Of a DNA stretch of 64,000 bases, positions 37,769 through 45,359 are shown piece by piece. The notes under the pieces are model-generated. The model was not told the origin of the DNA and ran no database searches. It saw only the letters and a list, made by a program, of their open reading frames with translations. Position 1 is the stretch's first letter, and every line of letters starts with the position of its first letter. Source of the stretch: Saprospiraceae bacterium (GTDB lineage Bacteria; Bacteroidota; Bacteroidia; Chitinophagales; Saprospiraceae); NCBI GenBank assembly GCA_016714785.1, contig JADKCC010000028.1, positions 32,851-96,850 of the forward strand, written 5' to 3'. Made by a program: the position numbers and the translations under genes.

Positions 37769-38605
37769 ATGATCAGAATTTTATTTGTAGTAATAACATT
37801 ATTTCCAATCTATTGCTTAATGGCTCAAGAGGCGAGTATTATGACCTACAATATCAGGTTGGATGTAGCTTCTGATGGCGAAAACGCTTGGCCCAATAGA
37901 AAGACCTATTTTATTCATCAATTGAAATTTTATGAACCAGATATCATAGGTTTTCAGGAAGTAACACCCAATCAGTTATTGGATATAGCTGCAGAATTAA
38001 GGGATTATCATCATGTAGGAAAGGGTAGGGAGTTGGACAATCAAGGAGAGTCATCCAATATTTTTTATAAAAAGGAAAAATTTCTGCTCAAAGATTCGGG
38101 TACGTTTTGGCTATCTGATACTCCCGAAAAGGTTTCTATGGGTTGGGATGCTGCTTGCAACAGGGTCTGTACTTATGCCTTGCTATACGATATAAAAAAG
38201 AAGCAATCCTTTTATGTATTCAATACACATCTTGACCACGTAGGTGAAATAGCACGAACCAGAGGATTGGAGCTTATCGTGCGTAAAATCGAAGCAATTA
38301 ATCAAAAAAAATTATCTGTTTTTCTGATAGGTGATTTTAATACTACGCCAGAAACAGAAAGAATAAAATGGCTCAATACTATGATGGACAATACCAAAAC
38401 CATAAGCCAAACACCTTCGTATGGCCCAAGTGGTACTTTCAATGGATTTAAACATCATGAATCTGTAACATTGCAGATAGATTATATATATTTGTCCAAA
38501 GCAAGTAAATTCAAGATTTTAAAACATGCTGTACTGAGTGATTCGAAAGATTTAAGATATCCTTCTGACCATTTGCCAGTTATGGTGTTTTTTAAATACG
38601 AATAA
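37769..38605 (+). CDS. Exported endonuclease/exonuclease/phosphatase family protein
   Basis: A 278-residue protein from the ATG at 37769 (MIRILFVVITLFPIYCLMAQ is a signal peptide); a longer frame from 37715 is unlikely. EEP fold motifs are present in order: MTYNIRLD (Asn ligand), IIGFQEV (metal-binding Glu), NTHLDHVG, LIGDFNTTPE (Asp/Asn) and the terminal SDHLPV (catalytic Asp-His). The family includes nucleases, sphingomyelinases and sugar-phosphate phosphatases; the substrate is unclear. It is divergent from the Cys/His-rich gene. Export suggests an extracellular or periplasmic role such as nucleic acid or phospholipid scavenging. Confidence 0.9.
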   Translation: MIRILFVVITLFPIYCLMAQEASIMTYNIRLDVASDGENAWPNRKTYFIHQLKFYEPDIIGFQEVTPNQLLDIAAELRDYHHVGKGRELDNQGESSNIFYKKEKFLLKDSGTFWLSDTPEKVSMGWDAACNRVCTYALLYDIKKKQSFYVFNTHLDHVGEIARTRGLELIVRKIEAINQKKLSVFLIGDFNTTPETERIKWLNTMMDNTKTISQTPSYGPSGTFNGFKHHESVTLQIDYIYLSKASKFKILKHAVLSDSKDLRYPSDHLPVMVFFKYE

Positions 38606-38610
38606 TTAAT

Positions 38611-38768
38611 GTTGAGTCCACTCCTAAAATTCAAACATGATAGAATGCCACTAAGGCTCGAAGACACTAAGGTCTGTTACAAATTGATTATCAAATGTTT
38701 GAAATTTGGGAAAATTTGTATTTATGTGCTTTTGTGGGAAAATTATTCTTTTCGGAGCTTACTCAATG
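38611..38768. repeat. MITE-like interspersed repeat, copy B
   Basis: The best-preserved copy. The left end TTGAGTCCACTCCTAAAA and the reverse complement of the right end TTGAGTAAGCTCCGAAAA match at 14 of 18 positions. Internal GCCACTAAGGCTCGAAGACA and TGTGCTTTTGTGGGAAAATT are imperfectly complementary, so the unit would fold into a long hairpin. It lies just after the EEP gene. Confidence 0.85.
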
Positions 38769-38774
38769 TTATAA

Positions 38775-38809
38775 TAAAAAAAGCCGTATCACCTTATGAT
38801 GATACGGCT
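38775..38809 (-). terminator. Rho-independent terminator of the duplicated-domain lipoprotein gene
   Basis: Perfect 10-bp stem AGCCGTATCA/TGATACGGCT with an 8-nt loop. On the minus strand it is followed by seven T. It lies 30 bp after the lipoprotein stop. Confidence 0.9.
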
Positions 38810-38838
38810 ATTATCAACTAACCTTTTGCTATATGAAA

Positions 38839-39528
38839 TTAATTACAAGAATCTTTCAATGCTTTGAGTTCTTCTTTACTATTTACAGTCACCACAGTAC
38901 CATCTTCCATAGTAACTTCAATAGGGAATACCAAAGTAGGATGAACCCTCACGCCTGGATTGGCTTCTTTATATGCTTTGATAGCCTCATGCAGTAAGCT
39001 GCGGTCGTCTTTGGATGTCAATGTTACAATAGTGCTATCTGGTAAGCTCACACTGAATGGGAAATTGATTTTAAAACAAAGTTTACCTTTACCGTGGTGT
39101 CCTTTTGGATCAAGATTACCGAAATTATCTTTACCGCAAGCCACCCTTAATGCCTTTTGTTGTGCTTCATCTACCACGGTAATGATCTCTCCTTCACTTG
39201 TAATTACATCATAAGGAAAAGCAAAAGATGGTCTCGTACGTACTCTTGGATTTTCTTTTCTCCACGTTTTGATGGCAGACTTTAAAGTTTCATAAGAGTC
39301 GATTTCTGCAGTACTTCCATCAGGGAAAACAAGTGTTACAGGAAAAACCAACTCATAGCAACCTAGCTTACCTAGATTGATTGATTCTTGCGTCCTTAGT
39401 ATGACTTCTTCTGCATACGCATCTGCCGTGGTGTCGTCCACACTTTCGCTGCTATCAGTACAAGACACTACAAACAATCCTAGCACAAGGATAAATAACC
39501 ATTGGAATCTTAAAAATGATGTTTTCAT
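38839..39528 (-). CDS. Lipoprotein with two tandem copies of an approximately 85-residue domain
   Basis: A 229-residue protein with an SPII signal (lipobox VVSC). After a short acidic linker come two similar modules. Module 1 begins CYELVFPVTLVFPDGSTAEI and ends ...QKALRVACG; module 2 begins CFKINFPFSVSLPDSTIVTL and ends ...ELKALKDSCN. Each keeps a leading and a trailing Cys, a K-x-x-NPxVR-x-P segment and an FP-[YI]-[DE]-V strand. The Cys pair likely forms one disulfide per module. I do not know a characterised family, although proteins of this type recur in Bacteroidota. Monocistronic with its own terminator; surface or periplasmic. Confidence 0.8.
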   Translation of the reverse strand: MKTSFLRFQWLFILVLGLFVVSCTDSSESVDDTTADAYAEEVILRTQESINLGKLGCYELVFPVTLVFPDGSTAEIDSYETLKSAIKTWRKENPRVRTRPSFAFPYDVITSEGEIITVVDEAQQKALRVACGKDNFGNLDPKGHHGKGKLCFKINFPFSVSLPDSTIVTLTSKDDRSLLHEAIKAYKEANPGVRVHPTLVFPIEVTMEDGTVVTVNSKEELKALKDSCN

Positions 39529-39802
39529 GGAATAAAAATTTAAAAGTTTAGAATAAAATGTTTTACAAATAAATAAGTCAGTAATGGATATTTTGTACTC
39601 ATTATTTTTGGAAAAAAAATAAAATTTCTTTTTTATGCTTATTTGTAATATTGAGTTAGTTCCGAAAAGTTAATTGATTATCGTAAATGGATTATGGATA
39701 AATCCACTTTGATCTTCCATATTTATAATAAAATCATTTCAACAATGTCAAAAAATGTAAATCTGATGTAAATATTGGAAATATTCTTGCTAATATCATA
39801 AT
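39529..39802. other. AT-rich intergenic stretch before the 21-bp array
   Basis: Holds the promoter side of the minus-strand lipoprotein gene. No gene or clear box is seen. Confidence 0.5.
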
Positions 39803-40075
39803 CGATCATTCAAAAAGTTAAAACTATATTGTAAAAACTTAAAACGCTGATTTAAATAATTAAAATGATATTGTAAAAATCTAAAACGCTGATTAAAGAA
39901 TCTAAAATGATATTGTAAAAATGTAAAATGCTTATATAAATACTTAAAATAATTGTATTAATAATGGAAACGCTTATACAATAATATAAAACAATCATTC
40001 AAAAAGTGTAAACAATCATTCAAAAAGTGTAAATAATTATTCAAAAACTGAGATGTAATTTTTAAAAAGTGGGAT
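39803..40075. repeat. 21-bp-periodic AT-rich array (13 units)
   Basis: Thirteen consecutive 21-bp units without slippage; units 10 and 11 (39992 and 40013) are identical (CAATCATTCAAAAAGTGTAA plus A). Most units carry an A-tract at the same place, i.e. every two helical turns, which predicts curved DNA. Read on the minus strand the 7-codon period gives heptads such as FRFLQYH and FNYLNQR with only one stop, so a decayed protein repeat is the alternative. Confidence 0.85.
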
Positions 40076-40416
40076 GTAATTGTAGATGGATGAAGATGGT
40101 GTAATCAATACGACTTCCTGCATAATGTAAATCTTTTATTGATAAGTATTTAGTCCAATGATTTGCAATTATTTCATAAATGTTATTCTTTTGAAAATAC
40201 AATTACTTATAAATCAATATATTAGTTTATTTTAGTGATAGAAAAGATAGAGTTTATCGTACGTATATATTATGAAAACTGTTATTATGGCTTTGGAAAA
40301 ATACCTGTATTTTTGTTTCATTAAAAATCATAAGCGACTGCGAAGACATTTTTCTTAATGAATTTTATTTTTTAGAAAAACCCGAAAGTTGTTAGATTTT
40401 TTGTGCGTATAATATA
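40076..40416. other. AT-rich intergenic stretch between the 21-bp array and the structured island
   Basis: No gene, clear hairpin or promoter box is seen. It probably contains the promoter of the downstream lipoprotein gene. Confidence 0.5.
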
Positions 40417-40638
40417 AGTTGTCATCCAGTAGAGAAGAAAAGTCTCCTCCAAACAAGATGACAGCTATCAAAAGTGAGTATTCTCACGACGGTAGTTGCT
40501 GACGGTACAGCACGGTCAAAATGCTTTGGAATTATGAAAGCGGTAAAGGATTATTCAATCTCGCAGCGGAGTGTTATATGATGTCACTCCTTAATAAAAA
40601 TATCATGATGAAAATATACCAAGTGAGCAAAACTCACT
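40417..40638 (+). ncRNA. Hairpin-rich candidate structured leader
   Basis: A less AT-rich island in very AT-rich surroundings. Stems: AGTTGTCATC/GATGACAGCT (40417-40426 with 40457-40466, one G-T pair); GTGAG-TATT-CTCAC (40474-40487); GGAGTG/CACTCC (40568-40573 with 40585-40590); AGTGAG-CAAAA-CTCACT (40622-40638). It ends 30 bp before the lipoprotein ATG at 40668. It could be a cis-regulatory leader or a small RNA; no known riboswitch is recognised. Confidence 0.4.
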
Positions 40639-40667
40639 ACCTTTAAACTTTATAAAATTATCAAATC

Positions 40668-41879
40668 ATGAGAAATTTTAAATTATTTTACTTATTAGCC
40701 TTTATAGTTTCTGGGCTTTTTATTGTTTCATGTAACAAAGATCAAAATCATGAAAATTCAGTCGATAATCAATTATCTGTTGATACACGTTCTTCATCTT
40801 TTAACCCTATGGTATCTGTGACAAAGGAGTCCGATTATCTTGTTTTTAATTCATTTTCTGATTTGGATCAGTTTCTTGCCGAAGCTAATACTACATCGCA
40901 CACATCACTCAATTCGTGGGAAAATCAGAAAGGCGTTATATCGCAGAGACAAGTGTTTTACAATGTAATGACCGCAGAAACAAATTTGGATTTGTCTCTT
41001 GAAAATCTTTCAGAGCAGGCTCAACTTGTAGAGAAAGGCAAGGAACCTTATCATTCTACTGAACATAATCAAGCCTTGAATTCAGGGTTAATAAGATATT
41101 ATGGCCAGGCACCTAATTCCTATTGGGATTATTCTTTAGTAGAACCAATGGTTGCAAGTGCTGTCAACTTAAACGGATTGGTGAAAGTGGGTGGTCAATT
41201 GATAAAGTATTCGAATAGCAGCTTTATTTATATCATAAAAGATGGCGATATAGCAAAGCTACCTTTAGCAATTTCAAAAACTGATGATTTTGAAAATACA
41301 GATATTAAAGTTATCAAAACTAAACCTTATAATCCTGAAGGTTCTGGCCCTAATACTGAAACTGAAATAAGGAGCTTGTGCTATTCTCTACCGCATGAAA
41401 ATACATTTTCAAAAACTAACGGATGGAGGACAACTGGTAAAAGAAGAACGAAAGTTGAGATTGACGGCAGAGCAAATGCAAATTTTGGATCAGTAGAATG
41501 TGTGTATGGTACAGGATGCACATTCCAAGTAAGAACTCAAGCTCAAAAAAAGAATTTCTGGGGCAATTGGGGCTATCATTCTGATTTTGGGCCATCCTGC
41601 ACCATTAGTGGTGCTAATTGGTCTTATTACATGACTCTAATGCCTACATGCTCAGACCAAGCCACTGCATATTACAATAATATAACTGGAGGAAATCACC
41701 CTAAGCCAGTTTGGAATAGACATATACCATGGACAAATAACGGTTTCTTTCCAATGCATCCTACTACAAGTGGATGGTGGGTATGGAATGATAAAAAAAT
41801 CTGTACAACCATAGATATGCAAAGCTACAACATTCCTCTGACATATAATGGGGATAGCACTTGGGGCCTAGTAAGATAA
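40668..41879 (+). CDS. Lipoprotein of unknown function with Trp/Cys-rich C-terminal domain
   Basis: A 403-residue protein. SPII signal with lipobox IVSC (Cys near residue 22). The N-terminal half has a SDYLVFNSFSDLDQFLAE segment, seen in uncharacterised Bacteroidota lipoproteins. The C-terminal approximately 170 residues are rich in Trp, Asn and paired Cys (SVECVYGTGCTFQV, GPSCTISGANW, CSDQATAYYNN, KKICTTIDM), in line with a disulfide-stabilised extracellular domain. I recognise no characterised family. It opens the 40-47 kb accessory region and is preceded by the structured island. Confidence 0.75.
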   Translation: MRNFKLFYLLAFIVSGLFIVSCNKDQNHENSVDNQLSVDTRSSSFNPMVSVTKESDYLVFNSFSDLDQFLAEANTTSHTSLNSWENQKGVISQRQVFYNVMTAETNLDLSLENLSEQAQLVEKGKEPYHSTEHNQALNSGLIRYYGQAPNSYWDYSLVEPMVASAVNLNGLVKVGGQLIKYSNSSFIYIIKDGDIAKLPLAISKTDDFENTDIKVIKTKPYNPEGSGPNTETEIRSLCYSLPHENTFSKTNGWRTTGKRRTKVEIDGRANANFGSVECVYGTGCTFQVRTQAQKKNFWGNWGYHSDFGPSCTISGANWSYYMTLMPTCSDQATAYYNNITGGNHPKPVWNRHIPWTNNGFFPMHPTTSGWWVWNDKKICTTIDMQSYNIPLTYNGDSTWGLVR

Positions 41880-41904
41880 ATTAAAATTTATTATTTTAAT
41901 CCTA

Positions 41905-41932
41905 AATGGTTGCTTCAATTGAAGCAACCATT
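41905..41932 (+). terminator. 28-bp perfect palindrome between lipoprotein and barrel gene
   Basis: Arms AATGGTTGCTTCAA and TTGAAGCAACCATT meet without a spacer; as RNA this gives a stem of about 11-12 bp with a tight AATT loop. No T-run follows directly, so it could be an attenuator, an mRNA end stabiliser or a protein-binding dyad instead of a full terminator. Confidence 0.5.
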
Positions 41933-41948
41933 CTTAAAAAAAATCTTT

Positions 41949-42647
41949 ATGAAATACAAAAAAATAATTTTAGTAATATTGTTTGCAATGTCTTTATCGG
42001 CTCCATGCTACTTGCAAAATATTGATTATGGTTTAGTCTTAGAGACCAATCTGTCAAGTCAAACAAATACAGATCCGACCAAACCCGATGACGGAAAATT
42101 TCAGTGGAACTCACTTAATACTTTTGGTGTAGGAATGTACGCTTCTAAACAGGTTTACGAACACTTGCATGTAACAACAGCTTTATTATTTAGACAACGT
42201 GGTTATAAAGAAAATGCTCAAACTGGAGTGATTTTTACCCCTGACCCAATTCCGTTTAGTTACCCAAGTTTACAAAACAGATTTAATTATATATCCTTAG
42301 ATGCGAAGGTGAAATACTTAAAAAAGAATTCGAATAAACTCAAAATAAGTCCTTTAATTGGATTCTCTGCAAATTTCTTAGTTTCAGATAATATTGAATC
42401 AGAAAGAATGTACCCTATAAATGAGACATATCCAGTAAATCAATACCAAGACAACTGGAAAAGGTTAAATTTAAATTATGCCATTGGTTTTTCTTTATAC
42501 CAGCTCAATAAATATAGTTTGGATTTTGAGTTTAATAGGAGTATCACTCCATTACTTAAGGTAGAAACATTGGTAGTTAAGGACTGGATATGGTCGATGA
42601 AATTAAATATTTCAGTTCAAAAGTTATTAAGTTCAGATAGTAAGTAA
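41949..42647 (+). CDS. Outer membrane beta-barrel (porin-like) protein
   Basis: A 232-residue protein from the ATG at 41949 (MKYKKIILVILFAMSLSAP is the signal peptide); a frame from 41910 would run through the palindrome. The mature part shows barrel strands (DYGLVLETNLS, NTFGVGMYASKQVY, TALLFRQRGYKE, NYISLDAKVKYLKK, SPLIGFSANFLV, LNYAIGFSLYQL, WSMKLNISVQ), matching the outer membrane beta-barrel class PF13568-like proteins. No enzymatic site. It lies 70 bp after the Cys/Trp-rich lipoprotein gene, with the palindrome between them, and is followed by a strong terminator. Confidence 0.75.
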   Translation: MKYKKIILVILFAMSLSAPCYLQNIDYGLVLETNLSSQTNTDPTKPDDGKFQWNSLNTFGVGMYASKQVYEHLHVTTALLFRQRGYKENAQTGVIFTPDPIPFSYPSLQNRFNYISLDAKVKYLKKNSNKLKISPLIGFSANFLVSDNIESERMYPINETYPVNQYQDNWKRLNLNYAIGFSLYQLNKYSLDFEFNRSITPLLKVETLVVKDWIWSMKLNISVQKLLSSDSK

Positions 42648-42674
42648 AAATATCGAATTACAACAAGCGAATTA

Positions 42675-42707
42675 ACGACAGCCGCGTCTATCAGGTGCGG
42701 CTGTCGT
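42675..42707 (+). terminator. Rho-independent terminator after the barrel gene
   Basis: Perfect 11-bp GC-rich stem ACGACAGCCGC/GCGGCTGTCGT with an 11-nt loop, followed by AGTTTT. It separates the barrel gene from the T9SS cargo genes. Confidence 0.85.
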
Positions 42708-42800
42708 AGTTTTGTACCTACTGGCATCCATTATTATAGTATTATCAAAAATGGAGACGAATTAATAAAGCCTAAAGCTGTCATTGTCATAAAATAGGTA

Positions 42801-42808
42801 TAAATTTG
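42801..42808 (+). promoter_or_regulatory. Candidate -7 box for the T9SS cargo genes
   Basis: TAAATTTG matches TAnnTTTG. The start site would fall near 42814, just before the 12-bp hairpin at 42817-42845. No good -33 match is seen. Confidence 0.4.
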
Positions 42809-42816
42809 TATATTAT

Positions 42817-42845
42817 TGGGCAAGAATTGTGATAATTCTTGCCCA
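42817..42845 (+). promoter_or_regulatory. 5'-UTR hairpin before the first T9SS cargo gene
   Basis: TGGGCAAGAATT pairs perfectly with AATTCTTGCCCA (12 bp) around the 5-nt loop GTGAT. It ends 28 bp before the ATG at 42874. Confidence 0.6.
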
Positions 42846-42873
42846 TTTCAAAACTCTGTACTAAATCAATAAT

Positions 42874-44418
42874 ATGAAAACTTTTAGCAAGATTTGGGTA
42901 ATTTTTATTTTGTTTACTACAATAGAAGGCAATGCTCAAAGCGAGACTTTTAGCAAATTATATCCTTTAAAGCCATTTCCTGCATCCGTTTTTAATGCTG
43001 TTTTGGTGTCAGATACGGCCTATTTTATAACTGGAATCGTTGCGGATTCTGTTCCACCTTATGGTACTAAGCCTTTGTTTGTTCGTACTGATACAAATGG
43101 TAATATAGAGATTGTGCATGTGCACAAAGATGAACAAAAAGACTATGAAACTTGGTATCAGGGATTGTATTTTGATAGAAACAATAAGATTGTAACCAAT
43201 GGGTACATATTTAATAATCCCGCGAGGAAGGGTCTTTTTTTTATCAGATATACACAAGATGGGGCAGTCGATACTTTAATGGAGTTTTCACATATTAATA
43301 TATATGGTGACCTTCCTTATCCTATGTTGCAAAGTCAACGGAATCAATTCATAGTACCAGTTCAATCTGCACCCAATAACTGGGGAACCAATATTTTATT
43401 TTTTCTCAATAATTCAGGTCAAGTTATAAAAAAAAATACATACAATCCACAAAATGGCAACCTATTATTGATCCGAATGGATACTACTAGAAATGGTTTT
43501 GTACTTGGTGGCTGGCAAGCACCAGGTGGACTTGTCAAGAACGGAATACATCAGAGCATTATAGTAGAGTTTGATAGCTTAGGTAATAAAATATGGGAAT
43601 ATGAGTCGCCTATTGACGAAGATTGGACAGGAACCTTAGGTGGTATTGTATCAAATGATAAAGATGAAATTATTTATGTCAGTGGGAAAGGGTATCTATT
43701 TGATACATTTGCAATTAGTGACGTTTTTAAAAACAAATGGTACGCCACGAAATTAAGAAAAGATAAAAAAATAATTTGGCGCACATCAATACCTACTTTT
43801 GCAGATATTTCAGTTGAAGGATCAAGATTTTGGAATATTCTTAAACTGAGGGATAATATAAGTTATATAAGTATGGGTATGCTGGCAGATTCCATAACTG
43901 GTATTTATTCATGGATCACAAAGTTTTCTGATGATGGTGAAATACTTTGGAATCGAAATTATAAAATGGAAAGCGATACAAACGGCTATCAATATGAAAT
44001 CAGAGATATGGCCGAAGATAAAGAAGGTAATCTGATTGCGGTAGGTGAAAGACTAGATTTGGTTAGACAGGGATTTAATACTCAACAAGGATATCTTATG
44101 AAATTGGATCAATATGGATGTCTTACACCCGGATGTCATTTAGTAAGTACAAAAGATAAATATAAGGAGGATTTTTACCTTAAAATTTATCCCAATCCAG
44201 CCTCAGATTTTATTAGTTTCTATATAGACGAAGATACAAAATTAAATCAGTATTGTATCAGAGATATGAAGGGGCAATTAATAAAAGGAATTGTGTCACT
44301 AATGCCTGACATACATTATGTTATTCAAACCCATGATTTTATTTCAGGCTCATATATTATTCAGTTTTTGAAAGACGGACACCTTGTGAAGTCAGAAAAA
44401 TTTATTGTTTCACGTTAA
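42874..44418 (+). CDS. T9SS type A sorting domain-containing secreted protein (cargo 1)
   Basis: A 514-residue protein with a signal peptide (residues 1-21, ending EGNAQ). The middle (about 25-420) has repeated strands of the type RTDTNGNIEIVHVHKD, FDSLGNKIWEYESP, KFSDDGEILWNRNYKM and KLDQYGCLTPGC, like proteins of the delta-60/propeller-like class. The last approximately 80 residues are a T9SS sorting domain: KIYPNPASDFISFY, ending YIIQFLKDGHLVKSEKFIVS. Export through the T9SS to the surface follows from that domain. It is the first of four cargo genes in the same orientation separated by 11-12 bp, which suggests an operon. Function unknown. Confidence 0.85.
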   Translation: MKTFSKIWVIFILFTTIEGNAQSETFSKLYPLKPFPASVFNAVLVSDTAYFITGIVADSVPPYGTKPLFVRTDTNGNIEIVHVHKDEQKDYETWYQGLYFDRNNKIVTNGYIFNNPARKGLFFIRYTQDGAVDTLMEFSHINIYGDLPYPMLQSQRNQFIVPVQSAPNNWGTNILFFLNNSGQVIKKNTYNPQNGNLLLIRMDTTRNGFVLGGWQAPGGLVKNGIHQSIIVEFDSLGNKIWEYESPIDEDWTGTLGGIVSNDKDEIIYVSGKGYLFDTFAISDVFKNKWYATKLRKDKKIIWRTSIPTFADISVEGSRFWNILKLRDNISYISMGMLADSITGIYSWITKFSDDGEILWNRNYKMESDTNGYQYEIRDMAEDKEGNLIAVGERLDLVRQGFNTQQGYLMKLDQYGCLTPGCHLVSTKDKYKEDFYLKIYPNPASDFISFYIDEDTKLNQYCIRDMKGQLIKGIVSLMPDIHYVIQTHDFISGSYIIQFLKDGHLVKSEKFIVSR

Positions 44419-44429
44419 AATTTATTGTT

Positions 44430-45347
44430 ATGAAATATTTATTTGTATTTTTCATTTGTATTGCGGAATTCAATTTTTGTAATGGCCAGAATGAGTATAT
44501 TCCATATGTAAAGGAAAATAGCTTCTGTTTAAATTATTATTTTTTTAATACAGAACCTTACCCCAAACCTTCAGGCGCTACATTATCTTACTTTAAAGGT
44601 GACAGTACTTATAATGCAAAATTATATAGGAAAAGGTATATCTCAAGTTTGTCAGGAACACACCCGTGTCCTTTGGAGCAAAGACCTTGTTTTATTGTTG
44701 ATGAACCATATAAGCCAATTGATAAAACTTTTGATGGTTTATATAGAGAAGATACTGTACAAAAGAAAGTGTTTTATATCCCGCTTGGAAGTCTTGAAGA
44801 AGTTGAGCTTTACAATTTTAAATTAACAGAAGGAGAAACTATTTCAAATTACCTAAAAAGTTTAATGCCTGAAGAATATTATGGAGAAGGTATAATTGAT
44901 TCAATATCATATGACAATATCAATGGAAAGGTGAGAAAAGTGTTATATTTTCAAGCAAAATCGCAATATTGGCCTTTCTATACATACTTTATAGAAGTAA
45001 TAGAAGGAATTGGTCTAAAATGTGATTATTGTGAAGGTACCTTACCCGACTGCAACATCATCAGCAGCACAAAAAATGATCGTGATTCACGTTCAGATAA
45101 AATAGCGATATATCCTAATCCGGCATCTGATTTTATCACTTTTCATAACACTACTCATTATAGTAATTCGGTAAATGGATACTGTATCAGAGATATGTCA
45201 AACCAAGTAGTGAGATGTGTACAAGAACTACAGTCAGAGACCAATTACATCATCCATACACTTGATTTTCCTTCAGGGATGTACATTATACAGTTTTTAA
45301 AAGATGGGCAAATCGTCCAGTCAGAAAAATTAATGGTTTTACATTAA
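44430..45347 (+). CDS. T9SS type A sorting domain-containing secreted protein (cargo 2)
   Basis: A 305-residue protein with a signal peptide (residues 1-20, ending CNGQ). The middle region is of unknown fold, with a YREDTVQKKVFYIPLG segment shared in spirit with cargos 3 and 4. A linker YCEGTLPDCNIISSTKNDRD precedes the sorting domain (IYPNPASDFITFHNTTH ... GMYIIQFLKDGQIVQSEKL). The sorting domain is nearly the same as that of cargo 3 at the nucleotide level. It lies 11 bp after cargo 1. The variable middle is presumably the working part; no enzymatic motif is visible. Confidence 0.85.
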   Translation: MKYLFVFFICIAEFNFCNGQNEYIPYVKENSFCLNYYFFNTEPYPKPSGATLSYFKGDSTYNAKLYRKRYISSLSGTHPCPLEQRPCFIVDEPYKPIDKTFDGLYREDTVQKKVFYIPLGSLEEVELYNFKLTEGETISNYLKSLMPEEYYGEGIIDSISYDNINGKVRKVLYFQAKSQYWPFYTYFIEVIEGIGLKCDYCEGTLPDCNIISSTKNDRDSRSDKIAIYPNPASDFITFHNTTHYSNSVNGYCIRDMSNQVVRCVQELQSETNYIIHTLDFPSGMYIIQFLKDGQIVQSEKLMVLH

Positions 45348-45359
45348 ATACTTAAAAAA

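Noticed and set aside
39803..40075. CRISPR array
   Set aside because: The 21-bp units are contiguous with no separate spacers, and there are no cas genes. The same holds for the 41-bp array at 4225-4552.
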